A DNA stretch of 64,000 nt from Deltaproteobacteria bacterium (GTDB lineage: Bacteria; Myxococcota_A; Polyangia; Haliangiales; JADYYK01). Below the pieces are notes generated by a model, which worked only from the letters and a program-made list of their open reading frames with translations, did not search any database and was not told the origin of the DNA. Every line of letters begins with the position of its first letter. The stretch's first letter is position 1. The position numbers were made by a program, and so were the translations under genes. The stretch spans positions 1-64,000 of the forward strand of contig JADYYK010000154.1 in the NCBI GenBank assembly GCA_020853705.1, read 5' to 3'. This document shows, one piece after another, positions 57,337 through 64,000 of the stretch.

Positions 57337-59661
57337 ATGCCCTGCTCCAATCCACGCCACGGCGACATCTTCGGCATGGGGATCTGCCCGAGCCAGCACG
57401 TCAATCGCTTCTGTGCGGAGCACTCTGGCCAGGCGCAGCAGACGCCGGCCAAGTGCAAGGACTGCGGCGGCGCCCTGAAGTTCACCAGCAACGACTCCGA
57501 GATGCGCGCCGCCTCGCTGCACGAGCACAATGCCCGCCTGCAGGCGGCCCAGCGGCCACAGCCCATGATGCTCGGCCACGACGCGCCGAAGCCGAAATCG
57601 AAGCCCGAGCCGAAGCTGAAGGTGCCGAGCAGCGTCGCCGAGGACCTCGGGAGCGAGCGCTGGACCGAGGCGCGCAAGCTGCACGCCGCGCGCAAGAAGA
57701 ACACCGTGGTCGAGTACTTCGCCAAGGCCGGCTTCACCGCGTTTCGCAAGCGCTATGGCCTCTGGCTCGACCGCCTGGACGGCATTGGCAGCGACGAGCG
57801 CGCGGTGCGCGCCGCCTTCCGCGTCACGGTCGATGATGGCAAGCCGACCGACCATGCCCGCCCGCCCAGCCAGCCCATCGTCACCACCGCACAGCGCGGC
57901 CTGATGGCCGACTCCTTCCAGGAGCCCGAGAAGGCCCGGGTCGGCTACCTGGCCATGGTGCCGCTGCCGCTGATGCTCGACGACGCGGTGGGCGCCGATC
58001 GTCACCCGCTGGTCCTGGCCGAGATGTACACCAGGATGTTCAAGCTGCGCGACGTGGCCTGGCGGCGGGTGCGGATCCTGTTCGCCATCAACCTGCGCGA
58101 CGACTACCGCCATCGCAACGACAGCACCGCCAAGGTCGTCGAGCTGATGCAGGTCTATGTCGCCGCGCTCAACCAGGCCTTCATCGACCAGGACCTGCCG
58201 GCGCGCGCGGTCGGCGTGGTCTGGGGTTCGGCGATCATCAAGCCGCCGTCGCCCCAGGCCAAGGCCGAGACCATCATCAAACCGTTCGCCCACGTCGTCC
58301 CGGTCAACCTCGATCCGTCGAGCAAGGTCGCGCTCAGCACCGACGAGATCCGCAAGCAGCTGCCGGACGCCGCCAGGGGCGCCAGCGTGCAGCCGCCCGG
58401 CACCGAGTTCCCCTTCGCGACCTTCCGCAGCTTGCTGGTCCAGTGCCCCGAGGCCACGCGGATGATCAAGGAGCTGGAGGTCACCTGCGACAACGTCTTC
58501 CTGCACACCGGGGACGGCGACGCCGTGACCTTCGAGTTCGGCCCCGACATGTCGCTGTACTCGATCTTCGACAGCGAGTTCCAGAGCATGGAGAAGGCGG
58601 CCATCGGGAAGCTGGCGCGCCTCGGCGGCTGCACCTCGTTCGACGAGAAGGAGGTCGGGCTGCAGCTCCTGAAGCTGGGGATCTTCACCGGCCCCAGTGA
58701 CCTCGCGTTCAAGCGGTCGGTGCTCCTGACCATGCTGGCCAAGACGCTCGACAGCGCCGTGCGTGGCGTGCTCGACATCGGGCTGCCCGGGTGCGGCTAC
58801 TTCGCCGAGCCCAACACGCTGCTCAACGCCAAGCTCATCACGCTGCTCGACCTGAAGAACGTCAACAACGAGACCAACGGCAGCATGCCGGACTGGCAGT
58901 CGCTGATCACCGCCAAGCTGAAGGCGCTGGGCGGGGGCTGGACCCAGAAGATCTTGCCGAGCTACGGGCACCAGCTGGTGACCTCGGCGCGCGCCGCGCT
59001 GGTGGTGCTGTGCGACGGCGCCCTGCCAGCCGACGTCGAGCTGGTGCGCGTGCGCAGCAACTTCAACCTGGTCCAGGTCATCCAGGCCTTCCTGGGCGAG
59101 CACAACACGCAGCTCAAGGAGTCGCAGGTGGCGTCGCGGCTGGCCGAGATGAAGTGCCGGTTACCTGTCGGTGGCCCCCTCAGGTCGCAGCTGCCGCGCC
59201 GCGCCGACTACCCCGAAGAGCTGCCGCTGCACATGGTCCCTGGCGTCGCGCTGAGCGCGATCTGGAAGGTCGAGCTCGGGGACGAGGTCTCGGCGCTGTG
59301 GCAGGACTTCCCCCAGGACGAGGGGCTCGAGATCATGCTGGCCAAGGTCGGCTTCAAGTATGCCCGCCTGAGCGACGAGATCTGCGGCTTCAACAACGGG
59401 ATCGACATCCTCCCCGACTGGGGCTGGACGCGCGAGCTGTACAAGCTCCTGGTGCTGACCCTGCGACGCCAGACCGGCCTGGCCAAGCCGACCGACACCG
59501 AGGGGATCTTCACCATCGCGCTCGGCGGCGAGAGCGACGACGAGGCGCCGGCGCAGGATCCCGCCGACGAGCCGGTCTACTACGCGCTCATCCTGCTCGA
59601 CATGGTGTGCCGCTGGGGTCTGTCGATGGCTCACCGGATCATGAAGCTGGAGCGCGACTGA
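57337..59661 (+). CDS. Unrecognised 774-residue protein with N-terminal Cys cluster, spike-linked
   Basis: No family recognised. It starts five bases after the spike gene. Residues 1-45 hold C3, C17, C26, H29, C40 and C43 (MPCSNPRHG, GICPSQHVNRFC, KCKDCGG), a likely zinc-binding knot. A Lys/Pro linker (KPKSKPEPKLK) follows near 90. The large remainder is mixed alpha/beta and soluble, with motifs such as RILFAINLRDDYRHRNDSTA, DNVFLHTGDGDAVTFEFGPD and GFNNGIDILPDWGWTRELY. There is no signal peptide or transmembrane helix. The position between a spike hub and a LysM/peptidoglycan-binding protein makes a secreted effector, or an adaptor for one, the leading idea. Its TGA overlaps the next ATG (TGATG). 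Confidence 0.75.
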   Translation: MPCSNPRHGDIFGMGICPSQHVNRFCAEHSGQAQQTPAKCKDCGGALKFTSNDSEMRAASLHEHNARLQAAQRPQPMMLGHDAPKPKSKPEPKLKVPSSVAEDLGSERWTEARKLHAARKKNTVVEYFAKAGFTAFRKRYGLWLDRLDGIGSDERAVRAAFRVTVDDGKPTDHARPPSQPIVTTAQRGLMADSFQEPEKARVGYLAMVPLPLMLDDAVGADRHPLVLAEMYTRMFKLRDVAWRRVRILFAINLRDDYRHRNDSTAKVVELMQVYVAALNQAFIDQDLPARAVGVVWGSAIIKPPSPQAKAETIIKPFAHVVPVNLDPSSKVALSTDEIRKQLPDAARGASVQPPGTEFPFATFRSLLVQCPEATRMIKELEVTCDNVFLHTGDGDAVTFEFGPDMSLYSIFDSEFQSMEKAAIGKLARLGGCTSFDEKEVGLQLLKLGIFTGPSDLAFKRSVLLTMLAKTLDSAVRGVLDIGLPGCGYFAEPNTLLNAKLITLLDLKNVNNETNGSMPDWQSLITAKLKALGGGWTQKILPSYGHQLVTSARAALVVLCDGALPADVELVRVRSNFNLVQVIQAFLGEHNTQLKESQVASRLAEMKCRLPVGGPLRSQLPRRADYPEELPLHMVPGVALSAIWKVELGDEVSALWQDFPQDEGLEIMLAKVGFKYARLSDEICGFNNGIDILPDWGWTRELYKLLVLTLRRQTGLAKPTDTEGIFTIALGGESDDEAPAQDPADEPVYYALILLDMVCRWGLSMAHRIMKLERD

Positions 59662-60314
59662 TGCCGATCCGACACGTCGTCAAGGAGGGCGAGTGCATCT
59701 CGAGCATCTCCTTCGAGTATGGCTTCTTCCGCGAGACGCTCGAGGAGCACCCCGACAACGCGGCGCTCAAGCGACAGCGCAAGAACATGAACGCGCTCAG
59801 GCCGGGGGACGTCGTGGTCATCCCCGAGCTGCGCCTGAGGACGGTCGACACCTACAGCGGCAGCACGTATCGCTTTCGTCGCAAGGGTGTGCCCGAGTTC
59901 CTGCACCTGCGCTTCCTCGACCGGGACGGCAAGCCGCGCGCGGGGCTGCGCTACCGGATCGTCGTCGATGGCGTCGTCCTCGAAGGCAACACCGACGCCG
60001 CGGGCGCCATCAACCGGCGCATCTCGCCCGCCGCCCGCGAGGTCGAGCTCGAGCTGCACGACGGCAAGCGCGTGCAGCGCTTCCTGATGGGCCTGGGCAA
60101 GCTGCCGCCCATCAGCGAGGTCTGCGGGGTCCAGGCCCGGCTCAAGAACCTCGGGCACTACGACGGCGAGCTGACCGACACCCTGGACGCCGCGACCGAG
60201 GCGGCGTTGCGCCGCTTCCAGGAGGCCCAGCAGCTGGCCATCACGGGGCAGCTCGACGCCGCGACGGTGGCCCGTCTGGAGGAACTCTACGAACCCAAGG
60301 GCGCCCGGACCTGA
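59661..60314 (+). CDS. LysM - beta-sandwich - peptidoglycan-binding protein
   Basis: A 217-residue protein: an N-terminal LysM-like domain (HVVKEGECISSISFEYGFFR, with ALRPGDVVVIPELR closing it), a central Ig/transthyretin-like domain (LHLRFLDRDGKPRAGLRYRI; VVLEGNTDAAGAINRRISP) and a C-terminal PG_binding_1 domain (VCGVQARLKNLGHYDGELT; ALRRFQEAQQLAITGQLD). Proteins of this make-up commonly neighbour VgrG genes. There is no signal peptide, which fits export by the spike itself. The central domain resembles the C-terminal domain of the spike protein, suggesting that the two stack. It starts by overlap with the preceding gene. Confidence 0.88.
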   Translation: MPIRHVVKEGECISSISFEYGFFRETLEEHPDNAALKRQRKNMNALRPGDVVVIPELRLRTVDTYSGSTYRFRRKGVPEFLHLRFLDRDGKPRAGLRYRIVVDGVVLEGNTDAAGAINRRISPAAREVELELHDGKRVQRFLMGLGKLPPISEVCGVQARLKNLGHYDGELTDTLDAATEAALRRFQEAQQLAITGQLDAATVARLEELYEPKGART

Positions 60315-60467
60315 GGGCGCGCCGGTGCGGCGAGGAGCTGCTGCAGCTCGGGCAGGGGCCTGGGACTGATGGGCGTCGGATCGCGCAATATTTTCGCCTC
60401 ACACGAGGGCTTTCGGCGGGGGACAGTGGCGGCGGGTTGCGCGTAGCATGGTCAGCACGGGGGCGCC

Positions 60468-61433
60468 ATGTGGGAGGATCTCAAGAGCAACCAGTTCGGG
60501 TATGGCATCAGCGGCCCGAACGCCGCCTCCTTGCCAGCCTCGGCGGTCGGCCCTGGCGGAGGCGCTGGCTCGGTCCAGACGCTGCAGCGCGACCCGGCCT
60601 CGCTGCCCCTGGAGAAGGCGACCCCGACCACGCAGGCTGAGCGCGCCGCGGTGCTGGCCCACTGGGCCGAGTCACCCGCCGCCAGCACCGCGCCTGGGCC
60701 GGTGGCCGCCTACGGCGCCGGCCCGGGTTCCATCGGTGGCGTGGGCGGTGGTCCGCGCGGGCCCGCGATGGGCCCCTCCACCACAGTGACCACGTCGGCG
60801 CCGCCCACGGTGGCGCCCACCGCGCCCGCGACGGTGCCCAGCAGTGGCGGCGGCGGGCCGTCCAGCTACGGCGGCAGCGGCGCGCCCAGCTTTGGCGCCG
60901 GAGTCGGCGTCGGTGGCGGGACCACCAGGGTCGGCGGCGTGGGCTCGGGGATGCCCACGTCGGTCAACGTCCCCAGCGTGGCGCAGCAGACCAGCGCGCC
61001 CGCGTCGACCGCGACCAGCGCGCCCGCCCCCACCACGACACCCGCGACCACGGCCGCGCCGCCCACTGGCGGCGGCTATGGGGGCTGGGGGGCCGGCTGG
61101 GGCGGTGGCGGTCCCGGCTGGGGCGGCGGCATCAGCGGCGGCGGCATCAGCGGCGGTGGCATCAGCGGCAGCGGTCCCTCCATGGGCGGCCTCAGCGGTC
61201 CGCCGCCCGGCTGGGGGCCGATGTCCATCCAGACCAGCAGCGCTCAGCCCACCACGTCGGCGCCTCCGACCTCCGCCGGTGCCGCACAGACGGCTACCAC
61301 GCCGTCCGCCACCATGCCCGGGCAGAGCGTGCCCAACGTCGTCGGCGCGCCAACGTCGCCCTCCATGGGGATCGGCCCCGCCTCAGGCGGCACCAGCGTC
61401 GGCGTCGGCGGCGTCGCCACCAAGCCCTGGTGA
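60468..61433 (+). CDS. Low-complexity Gly/Ser/Thr/Ala/Pro protein
   Basis: A 321-residue protein beginning MWEDLKSNQFGYGISGPNAA. Only the first 70 residues look structured; the remainder is Gly-, Ser-, Thr-, Pro- and Ala-rich with Gly-Trp runs and three Gly-Gly-Ile-Ser repeats around 220-240. No signal peptide or transmembrane helix. It lies on the same strand as the spike module, 153 bases downstream, with its own possible AT-rich promoter (CAATATTTT near 60388). Disordered filler or linker-type structural protein is all that can be said. Composition is biased but codon use agrees with coding. Confidence 0.65.
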   Translation: MWEDLKSNQFGYGISGPNAASLPASAVGPGGGAGSVQTLQRDPASLPLEKATPTTQAERAAVLAHWAESPAASTAPGPVAAYGAGPGSIGGVGGGPRGPAMGPSTTVTTSAPPTVAPTAPATVPSSGGGGPSSYGGSGAPSFGAGVGVGGGTTRVGGVGSGMPTSVNVPSVAQQTSAPASTATSAPAPTTTPATTAAPPTGGGYGGWGAGWGGGGPGWGGGISGGGISGGGISGSGPSMGGLSGPPPGWGPMSIQTSSAQPTTSAPPTSAGAAQTATTPSATMPGQSVPNVVGAPTSPSMGIGPASGGTSVGVGGVATKPW

Positions 61434-61562
61434 TCGGCCTCGGGCCACCGCGCACGCGACCGAGTTCATCATCAGGCTGCTGGTTCCGACGCCAGGTCGA
61501 GGCGGCAGATGCATGGGCTCACATGCATCTGGTATGGTGCCGTTCCACCTCAGGAGGGCACC

Positions 61563-62402
61563 ATGGACATCCAGCCGGCCAACTGCTACGCGCGTGCCCA
61601 GCGACTGCTGGGCGAGATCCGCCTCATCGGCGCCGAGATGGGGCGCAGCCCCGATGCTCGCGCGCTGCCGTCGATCAAGGACGCGGCCCCACGCGAGTGC
61701 TACTTCGAGGCGCTGGCGCTGTTCGCCAAGGCCGATCGCCTCAACCAGGAGCTGACCGGCGATCCCACCGACAGCCTGCCGCACCCGCCCGCGCTGGCCC
61801 AGCTGCGTCCGCAGCACGTGCTCGAGGTCATCGACGCCGCGCTGCGCGAGCTCGACATGGTCAAGGCCGACCTGCAGCTCGCCGAGCGCGCCGCCGAGCC
61901 CGCGCTGGAGCCGGCGCGGCAGCCCAGCGACGTCCTCATCAGCCTGATCGACGCCAACCGCCAGCTCGGTCGCCTGCTCGAGCGTCCCTTCACCCCCAGC
62001 GACGTGTACCGCCAGGTCGGGCTGGCCTCGACCTACGCCGCCCGCCTGGTCGCGCGCGCTGGCGCGAGCGCCCCGGCGCCGGCCCCGTTCGTGCGCGGCA
62101 AGCGCCCGGCCGACTGCTACGACAAGCTGCTCGCGTGCATGACCCGCCTGGGCGCCATCGCCAAGGCGGGTGGGCAGACCGTGCTCGACGTGCGCGGCGC
62201 GCCGCCCGACGTGCTGCCCGGTGACGTCTATGATCTGGCCAACCTGGTGCTCGGCGAGGTCGCCTTCCTGCACTCGCTGGCGCCCGATCCCAGCCCGCCC
62301 TATCCGTTCGAGCAGCACGCGCCCGGGCGCCGGCTGCCCGCCCACGTCCACCAGCTGGCCAGCACCCTGGAGGCCCAGCTCGCGGTCGTGACCAAGCCCT
62401 GA
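61563..62402 (+). CDS. Helical protein with internally repeated segment, unknown function
   Basis: A 279-residue Ala/Leu-rich helical protein. Two related segments begin QPANCYARAQRLLGEIRLIG (about residue 4) and RPADCYDKLLACMTRLGAIA (about residue 180), both 'PA(N/D)CY' followed by an amphipathic helix, so the protein seems to be an internal duplication. A LLERPFTPSDVYRQVGLAS segment lies between. GGAGGG precedes the ATG. There is no signal or transmembrane segment. It ends the same-strand block with the spike genes; a chaperone or immunity role for the module is conceivable but unsupported. Confidence 0.7.
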   Translation: MDIQPANCYARAQRLLGEIRLIGAEMGRSPDARALPSIKDAAPRECYFEALALFAKADRLNQELTGDPTDSLPHPPALAQLRPQHVLEVIDAALRELDMVKADLQLAERAAEPALEPARQPSDVLISLIDANRQLGRLLERPFTPSDVYRQVGLASTYAARLVARAGASAPAPAPFVRGKRPADCYDKLLACMTRLGAIAKAGGQTVLDVRGAPPDVLPGDVYDLANLVLGEVAFLHSLAPDPSPPYPFEQHAPGRRLPAHVHQLASTLEAQLAVVTKP

Positions 62403-62418
62403 CCAGCGCGCGACCGCG

Positions 62419-62446
62419 GGCGTCGGGCGTCCAGCGTCCGGCGTCC
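62419..62446. repeat. Degenerate heptamer repeats (GGCGTCC-like) in a convergent gap
   Basis: Four head-to-tail seven-base units: GGCGTCG, GGCGTCC, AGCGTCC, GGCGTCC. They lie between convergent genes and fit the same consensus (GRCGTCY) as the array at 6786-6862. Confidence 0.8.
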
Positions 62447-62458
62447 GCGGCGCGTGAG

Positions 62459-63439
62459 CTACTTGCGGCCGCGCTGCAGGATGGGCTGGGTCACGCTGCC
62501 GCGCGCCGGCATCGTCAGCTTGCGGGTCCAGGTCGGCGCGCTGGCGGGCAGGGCGGGGCAGGGCTCGGCGCCGCTGGGCAGGTGCACCGCCACCTCGGTA
62601 GGCCCGGCGGGCAGGCGCAGGCTCCAGCTCTGCCCGCCCTGCACACAGCGCAGCTGCACGAGGCCCGCGGCGTCGCGCACGGCGAGCTGCACCCAGCTCT
62701 TGACCTTGGGCGTCTGCACCCGCAGGCGCGCCGCGGGCACCGGCACCGCCAGCGCCACCGGGCTGTCGGCGGTGACGGTGACCGCGACGCGGGCGCTGTC
62801 GGCACCCGCTTGCCAGTCGACCTCGTAGTCACCGTCGGGCACGCTGACGGACCAGGCGCCGCCGGCGTCGCGCCGGGGCAGCGGACCCACCGGGGTCGGC
62901 CAGCGCGCGCGCGCAAAGCCGGCCGCCTCGCTGGTAGCGGGCGCGCGCCAGCGCATCACCAGCGTGGGCTTGCCCCCGCGCGGCGGCGTCAGCGTGAGCT
63001 TGCGCAGGGCGGCGCCGACCAGCAGCACCAGATGATCGGGCTGACCGCGCCCGTCGCGCCGCGCCACGGTCAGGAACAGCGGCCCGGCCCGGTCGGGGGT
63101 GAAGCGCGCCGCGGGGCCAACCAGCTGCACCGGCAGCGGGCTGGCGCTGCCGTCGGGGCTGGACGCCGCCGACCAGGTCAGCTCCGCTGCCGCCAGCGGC
63201 AGCAGCCCGCCGCAGCTGCCCTGCTGCTGCCCGGCGCGCAGCTCCAGCGGCGCCTTGGCCGCCACGATCCGGCTGGGCGCGAAGCCCTGGCCGGGCACGA
63301 AGACGTCGACACACAGCCCGCCGTCGGGCAGTCCGCACGGGTTGGAGCAGGCGCCGGCTCGAGCCAGCCTCGGCGCCACCAGCTGGCCCCCGAGCTCGAG
63401 CAGCAGCAGCGCCAGCACCGCCGCAGACGCGCGCGTCAC
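62459..63439 (-). CDS. Predicted secreted protein with beta-sandwich repeats
   Basis: A 326-residue exported protein: signal peptide MTRASAAVLALLLLELGGQL with cleavage near LARAGA. The mature N-terminus is Cys-containing (CSNPCGLPDGGLCVDVF), then two or three beta-sandwich-like modules (LPVQLVGPAARFTPDRAGPL; GAWSVSVPDGDYEVDWQAGA; LPAGPTEVAVHLPSG). No enzyme motif. The GTG start overlaps the stop of the upstream gene (GTGA), so it is coupled to the edge-truncated protein. A surface or periplasmic structural role is inferred. Confidence 0.75.
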   Translation of the reverse strand: MTRASAAVLALLLLELGGQLVAPRLARAGACSNPCGLPDGGLCVDVFVPGQGFAPSRIVAAKAPLELRAGQQQGSCGGLLPLAAAELTWSAASSPDGSASPLPVQLVGPAARFTPDRAGPLFLTVARRDGRGQPDHLVLLVGAALRKLTLTPPRGGKPTLVMRWRAPATSEAAGFARARWPTPVGPLPRRDAGGAWSVSVPDGDYEVDWQAGADSARVAVTVTADSPVALAVPVPAARLRVQTPKVKSWVQLAVRDAAGLVQLRCVQGGQSWSLRLPAGPTEVAVHLPSGAEPCPALPASAPTWTRKLTMPARGSVTQPILQRGRK

Positions 63440-64000
63440 TCGGGCTGCTCCGCGCCGCCGCCGGGTGACCCCGCGCTGGCCCCCGGGCCCGCTGGCGCCG
63501 CCGCGGGCGCGGGCGCAGGCGCGGCGGGTGCGGCGGGCGCAGGCGCCGCGCCGTTGAAGGCCGTGACCACCGCGTCGAACACCTGCCGGACCTCGGCATC
63601 ATGGCTGGCGGCGTGGCTGCCCAGGGCGCTGGCCACCGCGGCCAGGCTTGCCGTCAGCGCCTCGGCCCGTGGCCGGTGGCGCCGGCTCGCGCCCAGGGCG
63701 GTCAGGCGCTGACCCGCGGTGCGGCCCAGGGTCTCGCCCTGCGCGACGGTGACCGCGCTGAGCTGCCCCTCGATGGCGGCGCGGGTCTCCTGCAGCGCGG
63801 CCTCCCAGACCCCGGGCAAGGTCTCCAGCGTGGCGCCGCGTAGCGTGGGCGCCCAGTCGGTCACCGCGCGGTGACGCTGGCCGTCGGCGCCGCGGGCCGC
63901 GCGTGGGCGGGCCGCGCCCGAGGCCGGCCCGGCGGCCAGCAGCACGGTGCCGTCGCTCCAGGTCCAGACCCCGCCGGCGTCGACCAGATCGACGCCCGAC
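63436..64000 (-). CDS. Unknown protein with Ala/Pro tail, 5' end beyond window (partial)
   Basis: The frame is open from the window edge (SGVDLVDAGGVWTWSDGTVL at 63999 downward) to a TGA at 63436, so the start lies outside; a GTG at 63945 is internal. The visible 187 residues contain a helical segment (LPGVWEAALQETRAAIEGQL; AEALTASLAAVASALGSHAA) and an Ala/Pro-rich tail of about 40 residues ending in Glu-Gln-Pro-Glu. No family recognised. Coupled by a GTGA overlap to the downstream secreted protein. Confidence 0.65.
   Translation of the reverse strand, partial: SGVDLVDAGGVWTWSDGTVLLAAGPASGAARPRAARGADGQRHRAVTDWAPTLRGATLETLPGVWEAALQETRAAIEGQLSAVTVAQGETLGRTAGQRLTALGASRRHRPRAEALTASLAAVASALGSHAASHDAEVRQVFDAVVTAFNGAAPAPAAPAAPAPAPAAAPAGPGASAGSPGGGAEQPE

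Overview
The window is one continuous, very GC-rich (clearly above 65% by eye), gene-dense bacterial chromosome segment. The mix of genes points to a Myxococcota-type (Polyangia/Nannocystis-like) organism: many short lipoproteins, beta-propeller/TPR proteins, a PAS histidine kinase with fused receiver, a Ser/Thr kinase, an ECF sigma/anti-sigma pair, a glutaminyl-tRNA synthetase with a C-terminal GatB/YqeY-type domain, and a phage-spike (gpD/VgrG) module. The taxonomic placement is inference; no rRNA or tRNA gene is present to settle it. No insertion sequence, integrase or CRISPR array was found, and no gene-free stretch exceeds about 200 bases.

Layout. 1-3.9 kb (minus): a TPR-like protein cut by the window edge, coupled to an upstream beta-propeller protein with dipeptide-repeat linkers. 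3.9-6.0 kb (minus): methyltransferase and class III adenylate cyclase, start/stop overlapping. 6.1-11.1 kb: MtfA-like peptidase, a heptamer repeat array, glnS, two coupled envelope lipoproteins and a DUF2914 protein. 11.1-15.3 kb: FAD monooxygenase divergent from a membrane protein; VOC protein divergent from a GlxA/AraC regulator. 15.4-19.7 kb: a lipoprotein with a caspase-like His/Cys pair, then a D-aminoacylase-family amidohydrolase and TetR regulator behind a strong palindromic operator. 19.7-26.5 kb: signalling and stress genes (hybrid histidine kinase, Ser/Thr kinase, ECF sigma, ZAS anti-sigma, cytochrome P460-like lipoprotein, tandem universal stress protein).

26.5-44.5 kb is the metabolic core: a six-gene minus-strand operon glgE - treS/maltokinase fusion - glgB - treY - treZ - GH57, in which five genes overlap by 4 bases and the first pair is 6 bases apart. 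Flanking it are a divergent malQ and a separate otsA. Together they encode a trehalose/alpha-glucan cycle: OtsA and TreYZ make trehalose (from UDP-glucose and from glucan), TreS-Mak turns trehalose into maltose 1-phosphate, GlgE polymerises it and GlgB branches the product. At 51.8-55.8 kb lies a four-gene sugar ABC importer in the order binding lipoprotein, permease, permease, ATPase, the same order as the mycobacterial trehalose-recycling LpqY-SugABC system.

44.6-51.6 kb holds a NhaR-like LysR regulator, a superoxide dismutase divergent from a TetR regulator plus diguanylate cyclase, and a long beta-propeller protein. 55.9-62.4 kb is a same-strand module with a gpD/VgrG-like spike, an unrecognised 774-residue protein with an N-terminal Cys cluster, a LysM-peptidoglycan-binding protein, a low-complexity Gly/Ser/Thr/Pro protein and a duplicated helical protein. 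It looks like a contractile-injection effector locus and is the best candidate for something undescribed. 62.4-64 kb (minus) holds two exported/unknown proteins, the last cut by the window edge.

Two sequence-level themes recur. First, short tandem repeats: hexamers inside genes encoding dipeptide linkers, and heptamers of shared consensus in convergent gaps. Second, a -10-like hexamer lies only 6-10 bases before the start codon of many first genes, suggesting leaderless transcripts.
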